A stretch of DNA of 64,000 bases. It comes from Vibrio sp. UBA2441. Lineage in GTDB: Bacteria > Pseudomonadota > Gammaproteobacteria > Enterobacterales > Vibrionaceae. The notes beneath the pieces are model-generated. The model saw only the letters and a list, made by a program, of their open reading frames with translations, did not search any database and was not told the origin of the DNA. A program made the position numbers and the translations under genes. Of the stretch, positions 1 to 9,309 are shown piece by piece (within the stretch, counting starts at the first letter, position 1; each line of letters starts with the position of its first letter). Location: the NCBI GenBank assembly GCA_002342685.1, contig DDQN01000055.1, positions 70,878 to 134,877 on the forward strand. The letters are read 5' to 3'.

Positions 1-1
1 G

Positions 2-274
2 ATAAAAATAGATAGAGTACTTACTTGTAGTGCAATGGAATCTAATGAACCACTCAATTACTTAAAGTTTATTCTACGAATGTGCCATGAAAATGGGGTT
101 AATGTTGTCGTGGAAGGGATTGAAACTAAGGAGATGATGCTTAAGTTAGTAGAAGCTGGGCTCTCTATTCTTCAAGGTTATTGGTTTTCTATGCCACTGG
201 AGGAACAAGATGCTTTGGCTTTTGACGTAGATTGGGAAAGCGTCAGATCTTCAATAATGATGTTGAGTGAGTAG
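2..274 (+). CDS. EAL-domain protein, C-terminal fragment (5' truncated by window edge)
   Basis: The frame is open from the first bases of the window, so only the C-terminal end of the gene is present. The visible residues read IKIDR at the start, then VVEGIET and QGYWFSMPL. These are the last conserved blocks of EAL cyclic-di-GMP phosphodiesterase domains (usual forms KIDRSFV, VAEGVET, QGYxFSKPL). The catalytic EVL/EAL motif and most metal ligands lie outside the window, so activity cannot be judged. Upstream domains (GGDEF, PAS or membrane segments) are unknown. No terminator is obvious after the stop codon. Confidence 0.85.
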   Translation: MKIDRVLTCSAMESNEPLNYLKFILRMCHENGVNVVVEGIETKEMMLKLVEAGLSILQGYWFSMPLEEQDALAFDVDWESVRSSIMMLSE

Positions 275-465
275 TGGTTGAAGACACGTCTGAACGCTCC
301 CCCTAATTTCTAGACTCAGATCCCACCTACTAAGCGCTTCCGTTTCTTTACAGGTAATTTTCTTGTTTTTGCGCAACTTTTCTAAATAATAGAAGGAAGT
401 CTTTCTTTTCTAAGGTCATACGGCTTGTATTTTCACTAGGAAAGTCGATAGAATGCCTTACCATT

Positions 466-484
466 GATAATGGTTATTATTATC
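466..484. promoter_or_regulatory. Fur box upstream of TonB2 operon
   Basis: The 19-bp site GATAATGGTTATTATTATC matches the classical Fur consensus GATAATGATAATCATTATC at 16 of 19 positions. It lies 79 bp before the first gene of a TonB energy-transduction operon, where iron-Fur repression is expected. The rest of the 275-562 gap holds no gene that I can support. Confidence 0.85.
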
Positions 485-562
485 ACCTGATCCGTTGATC
501 ATCTAAGTATTTACTGGAATTTACGGCAGGCTGGAACATCTTTCACGTAACCGACGACAACT

Positions 563-1354
563 ATGAATTTTTTTAAAACAAGCTTAACGCTTATTTTCGC
601 TGTGAGTTTTTCGTCAGCGTATGCGAACAAATTAGACGCGGCTCGTACCGTTGAGAATAAAACCAATGCTGTATCGGCTTCAAGTCAAAAGAAGATCGAT
701 AAAAGCTCGCAGACAACAATATCTTTAAAGGCTGAAATAGAGCAGTTACAAGAAGACGTGAACAACTTAGAAGTTTATCGGAATCATCTGGCCGCCTTAA
801 TCGACAATCAAAGCCAGGAAGTGAATAGTTTAAATCTTCAAATTGAAGAAATTAAGTATACACGCCAGGGCATTGTTCCTTTGATGTACCGGATGATCGC
901 TGGATTAACCTCAATCGTTGAAAACGACCGACCTATTAAGCGTAAACAACGTGAAGAGCGTGTTGCAAAGCTGCAAATCATGATGAACCAAGCGAATGTT
1001 AGCGATGCAGAAAAATACCGTCGAATTTTGGAAGCTTACCAGATTGAAATGGATTACGGCACCAAACTGGGTGTATATCAAGGTCAGGTTGATCTTTCTC
1101 CTTTACTGTCAATTGAAGCGGATATCCTTTATTTAGGTCGAATATCTTTGATCGCCCGTAATTTAAATCAAGATCAGTTTTGGGCATGGAATGATTCAGT
1201 TAATAAATGGCAGGTACTCGATACCTCGGTTAAACCTGAATTAGATAAAGCCTATGATATAGCGTCTAAAAAAGTAGCGCCTAGTCTAATTAACCTGCCG
1301 GTTTCTATCCTTACAACTAACCTAAAATCAGCTGTTCAAATGGAGGTTAATTAA
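563..1354 (+). CDS. DUF3450-family periplasmic coiled-coil protein of TonB2 operon
   Basis: This 263-residue protein has an N-terminal signal peptide (about residues 1-21, ending ...SSAYA) and a long heptad-rich region (about 45-95). It matches the DUF3450 family, which sits as first gene of TonB2-type clusters in Vibrio. Its exact role is unknown. It may assist TtpC or the ExbB/ExbD channel in the periplasm. It is followed after one base by ttpC, so the two are co-transcribed. A Fur box lies about 80 bp upstream. The start has no strong Shine-Dalgarno sequence, but the signal peptide begins exactly there. Confidence 0.85.
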   Translation: MNFFKTSLTLIFAVSFSSAYANKLDAARTVENKTNAVSASSQKKIDKSSQTTISLKAEIEQLQEDVNNLEVYRNHLAALIDNQSQEVNSLNLQIEEIKYTRQGIVPLMYRMIAGLTSIVENDRPIKRKQREERVAKLQIMMNQANVSDAEKYRRILEAYQIEMDYGTKLGVYQGQVDLSPLLSIEADILYLGRISLIARNLNQDQFWAWNDSVNKWQVLDTSVKPELDKAYDIASKKVAPSLINLPVSILTTNLKSAVQMEVN

Positions 1355-1355
1355 T

Positions 1356-2735
1356 ATGAATCTCCATGTTATCACTTCAAAAATTTGTCTGATTGGATTG
1401 TCCGTAGTTTTGTCGCTCCAGCTTGCTATGGCTAATGATCAACTTGTTAATAAGGCGAAAGCAGCCAGTAAACAGCAAGCTATCCACAATGTTCTACGTG
1501 AATCTAGTTTTAAGCAAACAGAGAGCCATTATCGTGAACAAAAAGCGTCATTGATGGCTAAGCGGAAACAATTACAAGCAGAAACTAATTTATTAACCGA
1601 GCAATTTAGCGAAAATGAAGACACGCTTGCAAGGCTGGAAGAAAAGCTTCGTTTGGATACGGGCAGCTTAGGCGAATTGTTCGGCGTCGTAAGGCAGTCG
1701 GCCAAAGAACTAAATAACGAGTTGAGAACTTCTGTTACTCAAGTGGATTCGGCAAAACACACGAAAACCGTCGTGGATATTATTGAAGCGAAATCTCTAC
1801 CTTCGATGTCTCAGCTTACGGGGTTATGGCTCAGTATGGTTGAACAAATTGACGCTAGTGGTGAGTTAGGTGAAGCTCAAGTTGATTACATTAATGGAGA
1901 AGGTAAGCGTCAGAAACTGAATGTGAGCCGTTTGGGGGCATTTGGCTTAGTAGCTGATCACGGTTATGTAGATTGGAATGGTCAGCGTGGGATAACAACG
2001 GATTACCTTAAACAACCCGAGAATGGTCCTACACTCTCTACCTCTATCGAGTTGAAGAATGGAGAGCTAACCGATGTTATCGTTGATCCTTCTCGCGGAA
2101 TCATGCTGGAACAGCTAGCAATCACTCCAGGGTTAAGCGATAGACTTCAGGACGCCGGAATCGTGGGTAAAATCATTTTGGGTCTTCTTGCTGTTGGCCT
2201 ACTTATTTCTCTTTACCGTGGTCTCTATCTTGTTATTGAGCGATATCGCATAAAACAGCAGCTAAAAAAGCCAACTCAACCAGGCAACAATTCATTGGGG
2301 CGAGTATTGGCGGTTTATGACAGTGAAAAAGTCCGCAGTGTTGAAGCGTTAGAGCTGCGATTACTAGAAGTGGTTGTGGATGAACAACAGGGCTTAGAAA
2401 AAGGCCTTTCTATGCTCAAACTGTTAGCTGCACTTGCTCCAATGCTTGGCTTGCTCGGTACGGTGACGGGTATGATTGAAACATTCCAAATTATTACTCA
2501 ATTTGGCAACGGTGATCCTAAAGTCATGGCTGGTGGTATTTCAATGGCGTTGAACACAACTGTTTTGGGCCTTATTGCCGCTATGCCGTTGTTACTAACT
2601 CATAATATATTGAGCTGGCAAGCGGAAAACATTCGGAACATTCTGGAGAAGCAAGGTATTGGCTTGGTTGCGGAGCAAGCAGAGAATGCGCAATCTCATT
2701 CTGAAAATGTAAAGCCTGAGGGATACGCAGCATAA
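1356..2735 (+). CDS. ttpC: TtpC, TolQ/ExbB-like TonB2-associated protein
   Basis: A 459-residue protein with a signal peptide (ending near residue 26), a periplasmic coiled-coil domain (about 40-115), a middle periplasmic part, a membrane segment near 270-290 and a C-terminal MotA/TolQ/ExbB channel domain (about 330-440, with the block LAPMLGLLGTVTGMIETF). This architecture and its position beside exbB/exbD/tonB match TtpC, which is required for TonB2-dependent siderophore uptake in Vibrio. A GGAGG ribosome site precedes the start. The stop overlaps the exbB start (TAATG type), showing tight translational coupling. Confidence 0.9.
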   Translation: MNLHVITSKICLIGLSVVLSLQLAMANDQLVNKAKAASKQQAIHNVLRESSFKQTESHYREQKASLMAKRKQLQAETNLLTEQFSENEDTLARLEEKLRLDTGSLGELFGVVRQSAKELNNELRTSVTQVDSAKHTKTVVDIIEAKSLPSMSQLTGLWLSMVEQIDASGELGEAQVDYINGEGKRQKLNVSRLGAFGLVADHGYVDWNGQRGITTDYLKQPENGPTLSTSIELKNGELTDVIVDPSRGIMLEQLAITPGLSDRLQDAGIVGKIILGLLAVGLLISLYRGLYLVIERYRIKQQLKKPTQPGNNSLGRVLAVYDSEKVRSVEALELRLLEVVVDEQQGLEKGLSMLKLLAALAPMLGLLGTVTGMIETFQIITQFGNGDPKVMAGGISMALNTTVLGLIAAMPLLLTHNILSWQAENIRNILEKQGIGLVAEQAENAQSHSENVKPEGYAA

Positions 2736-3286
2736 TGGACTGGTTAGTGATTTCCGACGTTATTCGGTCACACCACTGGACACTGACCTTAGCTAATTTT
2801 ATGCAGCAGGGAGGAGTGATACTTTGGTGGTTGGCTGCAGTTGTCGGGTTATGCTGGTTGCTAATCATAGAACGAATTATTTATCTAATGTTCTCATTTC
2901 CAGCGCGGCGCAGGGTATGGGTAGAAAAATGGAATCTAAGAGAAGATCAGCATTCTTGGCATGCTCATGCTATCCGTGATAGATGGACTTCTGAAGCTCA
3001 CATTGCATTGCATCAAAACCTGAACTTGATCAAAGTACTGGTCGGCATCTGTCCAATGCTGGGACTACTTGGAACCGTTACGGGCATGATTACAGTATTT
3101 GATGTGATGGCAACCCAAGGAAGTACTCAGCCTAAATTAATGGCATCTGGAATCTCTTTAGCGACATTGCCAACTATGGCAGGCATGGTGGCCGCATTAA
3201 CGGGAATGTTTGTCCATGCCAGACTGGTTAAAGCATGTAGTATGTTTGAATTAAAATTAGGAAAATCATTAAGGAGTCAGAAATGA
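2735..3286 (+). CDS. exbB: ExbB2, TonB-system proton channel subunit
   Basis: This 183-residue inner-membrane protein has three predicted membrane segments and the MotA/TolQ/ExbB domain. The block VGICPMLGLLGTVTGMITVFDVMA near residues 105-130 is the conserved channel helix. With ExbD it uses the proton gradient to energise TonB. It is shorter than enterobacterial ExbB (about 240 residues), as is usual for the Vibrio ExbB2 form. It overlaps ttpC upstream by one base and exbD downstream by four bases. Confidence 0.92.
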   Translation: MDWLVISDVIRSHHWTLTLANFMQQGGVILWWLAAVVGLCWLLIIERIIYLMFSFPARRRVWVEKWNLREDQHSWHAHAIRDRWTSEAHIALHQNLNLIKVLVGICPMLGLLGTVTGMITVFDVMATQGSTQPKLMASGISLATLPTMAGMVAALTGMFVHARLVKACSMFELKLGKSLRSQK

Positions 3287-3687
3287 GGCTCGGAAAGCGT
3301 CAGTCAAAAATTGAAGAGGCTCAAATCGATTTAACTTCGATGCTTGATATAGTTTTTATCATGTTGATCTTTTTTATTGTAACTAGCTCATTTGTTAGAG
3401 AATCTGGTGTTGAGGTGAATCGCCCACAAGCGTCGAATGTATCAAGCCAAAAGGATGCTGGGATATTTGTAGCAATTACTTCTGCAAACGATATTTATAT
3501 CGATAAACGTTTAATTGATGCTGAGCGGGTAGAAGCAACGTTAGAGCATATGTTGTTAGAGCAACCTGAAGCTTCGCTTGTTATTCAGGCCGATGAACAT
3601 GCCTATAACGGTACGGTAGTGAAGGTAATGGATGCAGCAAAAGGCGCAGGTGTGAAAAGCATCGCTTTGGCGGCGGAGAAAACTTAA
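3283..3687 (+). CDS. exbD: ExbD2, TonB-system proton channel subunit
   Basis: A 134-residue ExbD/TolR protein. It has a short cytoplasmic N-terminus, one membrane helix carrying the conserved proton-relay aspartate (DLTSMLDIVFIMLIFFIVTS, about residues 17-36) and a periplasmic domain. It forms the ion-driven motor with the upstream ExbB. The ATG overlaps the exbB stop and the final base is shared with the tonB start, which marks a single operon. Confidence 0.93.
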   Translation: MRLGKRQSKIEEAQIDLTSMLDIVFIMLIFFIVTSSFVRESGVEVNRPQASNVSSQKDAGIFVAITSANDIYIDKRLIDAERVEATLEHMLLEQPEASLVIQADEHAYNGTVVKVMDAAKGAGVKSIALAAEKT

Positions 3688-4307
3688 TGCTACGTTTACT
3701 CTTAGCTTTACCGTTTTCTGTCGTAATATCAGCGGGATTATTTGCATTTATGGCGCTGATGGTGGACAACAGCAATTCAGCGGTATCAGATAAGAAACCA
3801 GCGCTAAGTTTTAATATGTTAATGGTAGAAAAAGAACCATTAATACAAAGAAGGAAACGTAGTGTTCCCGAACAGCCCCAAGTACCGGAACCGCCCCCAA
3901 GGGCACAAGTTTCAAAGTCTCAGCTTAAAACAGCGATGACGCTACCAGAGGTAACGGTTCCTGATTTTGGTATAGACGTAGAAGTAGATGGGCTGACTAT
4001 TTCGGCACCGGCGATCTCAGAGTTTGCTTCAAATCAACAGGCTATGCCGTTGTATCGAGTAGAGCCTCGATATCCCTCAAAAGCGCTTAAGCGTAATACT
4101 GAAGGCTATGTGGTAATGACATTTACCATCGACCAAACGGGCAAACCGACGGACATTACAGTGATTGATGCCAACCCTAAACGAATGTTTGAACGTGAAG
4201 CCAAAAGAGCACTAAAAAAATGGAAGTATCAACCAAAAGTGGTTGATGGAAGGTCGACGGCTCAACAGGGGCAATCAATACGCTTGGAGTTTAAATTAGC
4301 AAGATGA
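3687..4307 (+). CDS. tonB: TonB2 energy transducer
   Basis: A 206-residue protein with an N-terminal membrane anchor (about 3-25), a short proline-rich spacer (PEQPQVPEPPPR, about 60-71) and a C-terminal TonB domain (about 120-205) with PLYRVEPRYPSKALKR and the VVMTFTIDQTGKP strand. TonB transmits energy from ExbB/ExbD to outer-membrane receptors for siderophores, haem or vitamin B12. The short spacer is typical of Vibrio TonB2 rather than the long proline-rich E. coli TonB. No TonB-dependent receptor lies in the window, so the substrate is unknown. Confidence 0.92.
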   Translation: MLRLLLALPFSVVISAGLFAFMALMVDNSNSAVSDKKPALSFNMLMVEKEPLIQRRKRSVPEQPQVPEPPPRAQVSKSQLKTAMTLPEVTVPDFGIDVEVDGLTISAPAISEFASNQQAMPLYRVEPRYPSKALKRNTEGYVVMTFTIDQTGKPTDITVIDANPKRMFEREAKRALKKWKYQPKVVDGRSTAQQGQSIRLEFKLAR

Positions 4308-5497
4308 TGAAACGAATTATCTCATTTCTTTTTATGACAATTTTGGCTCACCTAACAACGATGATAAGTGTGTCTGCGACTGAATTGACTCAATATACCG
4401 CGACACAGGTTCAACGAGCCTATCAGCTACAACAGGAAGATAAACTGCCTGAAGCAATTAAAACGTTGCAGAAACTGGAACTAAAAAAACATTACGACCT
4501 TGCATATGTCGCTCGAATGCTGGGTGTTTTTTATTGGCAAGATAATCAGCCTGATAACGCAATTGAACAACTCAATGATGCCGTCGAAAGTGGATTTTTA
4601 GCGGGTGAGCAGGTGTGGTCGACGCGAAGAATGCTTGCAGATATCTTATTATCCCAAGAGCAGTTTGCAAAAGCGATTCCTCATTATTATAAGCTGGCTA
4701 ACACGCTTCCAAAATCAGAAGAAGGATCAGTGCTTTGGATGCGAATCGCGCAAAGTCACTATCAAATTGCACAGTGGGAAAAATCTTTGATTGCTTTGAA
4801 TAAATACGAGCAATTTAACCGACCCGATACCGTGCCGCCGTTATCGTTAAAGCTAGGAGCGCAACTGCAATTAAAACAGTGGATAAATGCAACCTCTACA
4901 TTGGAACGTTTGCTTGTATTGCAACCTGATAAAGTGAATTGGTGGCGGCAATTGGTTGGAATTCAATTGAGATTAAATCAGAGTCGAGCGGCTTTAAACT
5001 CATTGTCGTTAGCCAAATTGCAAGGCGTCGAACTGTCGCAGCAAGATTTAGTTTTGTTGGCACAGTTATACGCAAAGCGAGGTGTTCCAGAGCGGGCGGC
5101 AGAAATTTTTAGTACTTTGGACGGAGTGAAAACCGATATTGGCTTGTTAACTGAGCAGGCAATGTACTGGCAACTGGCAAAAGAGTGGCAAAAATCAATT
5201 TCGACCTGGTCATTAGCTGCAAAACTAAATCCCAAATATCATTGGAATGTAGCACAATTACTCATCCAGGAAGGTCAGTATCGTCAGGCGCTGGTTTCGT
5301 TAGTTAACGTGTCTGAAAAACATAAGCAAGCAGACGTTGCCCTTGCGAAAACCCGTGTATTTTATAAATTAAATCAACTGGAAAAAGCGCTTATTAGTGC
5401 AAAACATGCTTACAATATCACTCCTTCAACCGAGGCGACCAGTTGGATTAAATATCTCACGCAACTTAAAACTGCATTGAGCTCCGCATCGTCTTAA
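4304..5497 (+). CDS. TPR-repeat protein, last gene of TonB2 operon
   Basis: A 397-residue secreted or periplasmic protein with a signal peptide (about residues 1-26) followed by repeated helix-turn-helix TPR units across its whole length. It overlaps tonB by four bases (ATGA). A TPR protein in this position is a regular member of Vibrio TonB2 clusters. Its partner is not known, and scaffolding of the TonB complex is an inference. After the stop, an inverted repeat (GATTTATAT 5504-5512 with ATATAAATC 5523-5531) may end transcription, but it lacks a T run. Confidence 0.85.
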   Translation: MMKRIISFLFMTILAHLTTMISVSATELTQYTATQVQRAYQLQQEDKLPEAIKTLQKLELKKHYDLAYVARMLGVFYWQDNQPDNAIEQLNDAVESGFLAGEQVWSTRRMLADILLSQEQFAKAIPHYYKLANTLPKSEEGSVLWMRIAQSHYQIAQWEKSLIALNKYEQFNRPDTVPPLSLKLGAQLQLKQWINATSTLERLLVLQPDKVNWWRQLVGIQLRLNQSRAALNSLSLAKLQGVELSQQDLVLLAQLYAKRGVPERAAEIFSTLDGVKTDIGLLTEQAMYWQLAKEWQKSISTWSLAAKLNPKYHWNVAQLLIQEGQYRQALVSLVNVSEKHKQADVALAKTRVFYKLNQLEKALISAKHAYNITPSTEATSWIKYLTQLKTALSSASS

Positions 5498-5603
5498 GGT
5501 ATCGATTTATATAGAAAATTAGATATAAATCAAGCTTTCGATTTGTAAACTGAAAATATCAAGTAATACTTATATAGGCATCTATCAATAGGGATTGATC
5601 TAT

Positions 5604-7511
5604 ATGAAGAACCTTGGGTTTAAAAATTTACTACTTATTTCTATTCTGGCGTTAGTCACGTTGTCTGTATCCGTATCAAGTTATATCTCTTACTCGAAAG
5701 AATCGGATTCCATATCAAAGATGATTATGAACTCGACAGAGAGTTATGTAGCAGAACAAGCAAAAATTGTGGAAACGCTTCTTGGCGAAAAGGTGCAGGC
5801 GATAGGCAAACTTGCCGGCCAATTCAAAAGCAAAGATATTCAAGGTTCTCCAGAACAAATCATTGAACTGACAAAAATGATCGCCAATGCAGCCAATCTG
5901 AATAGTGCGGTGATTGGGTTTAAAAATGGTGACGCATACTGGAACCAAACAGCCCCAACCTGGCCCGACCATAAGTACGATGGAGATGTAACCACTCGAA
6001 GCTGGTATCAGGCAGCAATAAACGCCAACGGAACCTCAGTAACAGAACCTTATTTGAGCTCAGACGGTGATTTGTATTGGATCAGCATTGTAGAAAAAAC
6101 GTTCGGCGGAATGATCTCAGTGGATATGAAACTGGGTTTTTTAAACGATATGGTTAAAGGCGCGACTGAACTGCCAGGTTCAACGGCGATAATTATGAAC
6201 CAAGATACCTCTGTATTAGCATCGTCATCATCGGCGTTAAAAATCGGAGAGAAAGGCTCATCTATTCAATCCATCAAATCAGTACTTATCAAAGCAACGC
6301 AGGAAGCAACTGCCGTTCAGGAATATGACTTAAATGGCGTCGAAAAATTGATGTTCTCCAAGCGAATAAAGGTGGGGGATAAAAACTGGTATTTTGTCAT
6401 CGGACTGGACAAGGCGGTGGCCTTTAAGGCGTTGGAAGAGGCCAAGTTTGATGCAATAGTAGTGGGTGTTTTAGCGTGCCTTGTTAGTATTGTCGTTGCT
6501 TATTTTGTCCTTCAGGTTTTATACCAGCCGATACTAGAGCTTAAAAAAACCATTATAGGCCTTTCTAGCGGAGATGGGGATTTAACTCAGCGCTTAGAAG
6601 TGAGAACTAATGATGATCTGGGCCAGATTGCTAACGGTATAAACCAGTTTATTAAAAATTTGCAATCAATGATGTTAGAAATTCAAGGTGCTTCAATAGA
6701 TCTACAACAAAATGTAGAAGGATTGAGAGCGAAATCGACTCGTAATGCCTCTATTCTCGAAAGTCATGTTTCTGAAACCGAACAGATTGTTACCGCGATA
6801 GAAGAGATGAACGCGACAGCAGATGCTATGGCCACTGACGCCGCAAATACCGCACAATTGACACAGAACGCCAACGACGCTAGTGATGTCTCGCAAACGA
6901 CAGTACATCAGGCACAAGAAACGGTAACTGCACTAGTAAGGGATGTTGACGAAACCGCGGTAAATGTTCAACGCATGAGTGACGAGACTGATGGTATTAA
7001 TGCCATTCTTAGCGTGATCGGTGATATTGCTGAGCAGACTAACTTGTTGGCATTGAATGCGGCAATCGAAGCAGCGAGGGCTGGTGAGCAAGGCCGTGGG
7101 TTTGCGGTGGTAGCTGACGAAGTGCGTAATTTAGCGAGTAGAACAAAAGACAGCACCGAAGAAATTGAAGCGGCGTTAGGTAGCTTGCTTAAAGGTAATC
7201 AGTCGGTCGTGGAAGCGATGGATACCACCAAAGAACGCTGTCAGGAAACAGCAGATGGAATGGGGGATGTGACAGTTAGTCTCGGGACAATGACGCAATT
7301 TGTCGGAGATATTAATGACCTAAGCACGCAAATAGCAACCGCAGCCGAAGAACAAAGCAGCGTGACACAAGAAGTGAGCCGAAACATGTCTGCGATCAGT
7401 GATATTGTTGGTGAGCTTGACGTGAACGGGAAAGAAGCACTTTCTGAAGCTGAGAGTATTTCAACGGTAAACAGTCAACTGACTGAAATTGTAAGTAGGT
7501 TTAAGCTTTAG
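5604..7511 (+). CDS. Methyl-accepting chemotaxis protein with dCache sensor
   Basis: A 635-residue chemoreceptor. Order: membrane helix 1 (about 8-28), periplasmic dCache-type ligand domain (about 35-275, including a YWNQTAPTW and TRSWYQAA region typical of dCache_1), membrane helix 2 (about 285-308), HAMP (about 308-360) and the cytoplasmic signalling domain. The signalling domain has the hairpin tip IAEQTNLLALNAAIEAARAG, where CheA and CheW bind. It lacks the C-terminal NWETF pentapeptide for CheR docking. I chose ATG 5604 over TTG 5595 because AGGGA lies at a usable distance only for the ATG. The ligand is unknown. Confidence 0.92.
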   Translation: MKNLGFKNLLLISILALVTLSVSVSSYISYSKESDSISKMIMNSTESYVAEQAKIVETLLGEKVQAIGKLAGQFKSKDIQGSPEQIIELTKMIANAANLNSAVIGFKNGDAYWNQTAPTWPDHKYDGDVTTRSWYQAAINANGTSVTEPYLSSDGDLYWISIVEKTFGGMISVDMKLGFLNDMVKGATELPGSTAIIMNQDTSVLASSSSALKIGEKGSSIQSIKSVLIKATQEATAVQEYDLNGVEKLMFSKRIKVGDKNWYFVIGLDKAVAFKALEEAKFDAIVVGVLACLVSIVVAYFVLQVLYQPILELKKTIIGLSSGDGDLTQRLEVRTNDDLGQIANGINQFIKNLQSMMLEIQGASIDLQQNVEGLRAKSTRNASILESHVSETEQIVTAIEEMNATADAMATDAANTAQLTQNANDASDVSQTTVHQAQETVTALVRDVDETAVNVQRMSDETDGINAILSVIGDIAEQTNLLALNAAIEAARAGEQGRGFAVVADEVRNLASRTKDSTEEIEAALGSLLKGNQSVVEAMDTTKERCQETADGMGDVTVSLGTMTQFVGDINDLSTQIATAAEEQSSVTQEVSRNMSAISDIVGELDVNGKEALSEAESISTVNSQLTEIVSRFKL

Positions 7512-7527
7512 CGACAGTTTTTTGACG

Positions 7528-7555
7528 AATAGCCACTTACAGTGGCTATTTTTTT
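7528..7555 (+). terminator. Rho-independent terminator after chemoreceptor gene
   Basis: AATAGCCACT (7528-7537), loop TAC, AGTGGCTATT (7541-7550), then a run of T. The 10-bp perfect stem followed by a U tract ends the upstream plus-strand gene. Confidence 0.9.
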
Positions 7556-7616
7556 GGATAGTTCTTAAAAGCACCGACGAACAAGGGCCGATGCTTAAGT
7601 AGTGTAGAATTGTGGT

Positions 7617-8153
7617 TTAGTATTGGAAGCTCGCGCGCATAACAAATTGATTTCCATAGACACCACCATTCATTAATGAAGCACCCAAAACAAGCTGTTG
7701 GGTTGAGTGGAAGCGACCGCCTATCTCCCAAACGGTATGACTATCGTCGCCATCAAGAAGCTTACCTAATTTGCCATGCAGTTCTATACCATCCATAAAC
7801 CAGATCCGGCCTCCGAGATTCACCTCAGGTAATACGTCTTCACCCAGCACCTTTTCCGAGTCTTCTTTAATATTGTGTATTAACATTTGTCCCGTCATAT
7901 CAGCAAACTGGCCTAAAGGACCATTAAAGCCAACACCAGCTGCAATGTCGTAATCCCCTTCAAATTTACTATCGGCTTCTGCAACAAAGTGGGCATTCTC
8001 CATAAACTGCATGGTCATACCCGCGCCAAAAGTCGTTGGGCCGCCACCGACTGCGAAGTGATATGAATTGTAGTTAAAGTTATTTGCATAAGCACTGCCG
8101 GTGCTAAAAATGAGTGCTGAAAGAAAAGCAGCTGAACGAGCTTTGCGTAACAT
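7617..8153 (-). CDS. YfaZ-like outer-membrane beta-barrel protein
   Basis: This 178-residue protein has a signal peptide (residues 1-21, ending SAYA) and a series of alternating hydrophobic strands ending in an aromatic residue (...RASFQY), typical of outer-membrane barrels. The spacing and glycine-rich strands resemble the YfaZ family, whose function is unknown. I chose the ATG at 8153 because a GGAG ribosome site lies five bases upstream and the signal peptide starts there. An earlier in-frame ATG at 8195 has no such site. Confidence 0.7.
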   Translation of the reverse strand: MLRKARSAAFLSALIFSTGSAYANNFNYNSYHFAVGGGPTTFGAGMTMQFMENAHFVAEADSKFEGDYDIAAGVGFNGPLGQFADMTGQMLIHNIKEDSEKVLGEDVLPEVNLGGRIWFMDGIELHGKLGKLLDGDDSHTVWEIGGRFHSTQQLVLGASLMNGGVYGNQFVMRASFQY

Positions 8154-8521
8154 GGAAACTCCATTTATGAAAAGTTTGATTCTAAGTACCTGCAAAAATT
8201 AAGCCAGAACATGTTCTTATCTTGATGCCCTTTAAAATGGTAGATTGTAAGCATGACTCTGTTACTGATAGGTTTCCAATTTACCGAAAATGACAAAAAT
8301 TTGGCACATTTTCGGAATAAAGGCTTAAATTCCGGCAAAGAGTGGCCGAAGGCTACAGAAAAAACGAATGTTGTGAAGAAAAATGTCTAATTGTGAATAT
8401 ATTTATTATTTATCAATGGGATATGCTCTTGGTTTTTTTGCGATATGTTGATAATGAGAAGCCTATCTAGAGGAGATTGTTCATTGGCATGGTATATTGC
8501 GACTCTAATGCAGTAAGGAAT
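8154..8521. other. Divergent intergenic region with inverted repeat (yfaZ-like / modA)
   Basis: This gap of about 370 bp separates two divergent genes and should hold both promoters. The clearest structure is a perfect 9-bp inverted repeat, CCGAAAATG (8284-8292) and CATTTTCGG (8307-8315), with a 14-base spacer and no following T run. It could be an operator or leader hairpin. I do not see a convincing ModE site. Confidence 0.45.
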
Positions 8522-9286
8522 ATGACACTAATTATGTTACACACTTTTCGAAGTTTCACGGTATTGTTATTTGCATGCTTCTCATATAATGCGCAGGCAG
8601 ATAGCAAGATAAGGATTTATTCTGCGGCTTCAATGACCAACGTAATTAACGAGATAATCCAAACTTACACAAAGAAAACCGGGGTTAAGTTTACTCCAGT
8701 TTTTGCTGGTTCATCTTCTCTTGCAAGACAAATAGAAAAGGGGGCACCAGTAGATATATATATATCAGCAAATGCCAAATGGGTAGAGTATCTGGTTAAT
8801 AAGGGGTTGGCTGACAAAAGCAAAATCAATGTGATAGCGCAAAATGAATTAGTTTTGGTTAGCCCGTTAAATCATATCCCTGAACCATTCCAGTTGAACG
8901 ATGCTCAGCGCTGGAATAGATTATTAAAAGATGAACGAATAGCGATTGGGCAAGTAAGCTCAGTACCAGCGGGCATCTATGCTAAGCAAGCATTTTCAGC
9001 CTTAGGAGTCTGGTCTGAGGTCAAAACTCGTACAGCACCCTCTAATTCAGTCAGAGTAGCTTTAGCGTTAGTTGAGAGGGAAGAAGCTGTATTAGGTGTT
9101 GTTTACAGAACTGATGCACTTGTAAGTAACAAAGTGGCCATTGTTAAACAATTCCCGAAAGACAGTCACGAACCGATTGTTTATCCTATGGTCGTTTTGA
9201 ATGAAAGCACGCATGTGAAAGCATTTGCAGAGTTTATGTCGAGTAATAAGGCAAAACAGATATTTTTAAAATATGGTTTTAACTAA
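8522..9286 (+). CDS. modA: Molybdate ABC transporter, periplasmic binding protein ModA
   Basis: This 254-residue protein has a signal peptide (ending ...YNAQA) followed by IRIYSAASMTNV, the start of ModA-type binding proteins, and VFAGSSSLARQIEKGAPVDIYISAN, which forms the oxyanion pocket. It captures molybdate (or tungstate) and delivers it to ModBC. The start is uncertain: TTG 8477 or ATG 8489 would add residues ahead of the signal peptide, whereas ATG 8522 (or 8534) gives a normal one. modB follows after 23 bp. Confidence 0.93.
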   Translation: MTLIMLHTFRSFTVLLFACFSYNAQADSKIRIYSAASMTNVINEIIQTYTKKTGVKFTPVFAGSSSLARQIEKGAPVDIYISANAKWVEYLVNKGLADKSKINVIAQNELVLVSPLNHIPEPFQLNDAQRWNRLLKDERIAIGQVSSVPAGIYAKQAFSALGVWSEVKTRTAPSNSVRVALALVEREEAVLGVVYRTDALVSNKVAIVKQFPKDSHEPIVYPMVVLNESTHVKAFAEFMSSNKAKQIFLKYGFN

Positions 9287-9309
9287 TTAAATAATATTAG
9301 GATTGGGAT

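Noticed and set aside
8400..8470. ModE operator before modA
   Set aside because: GATATGTTGATAAT-like sequence is present but lacks the two symmetrical halves of a ModE site.
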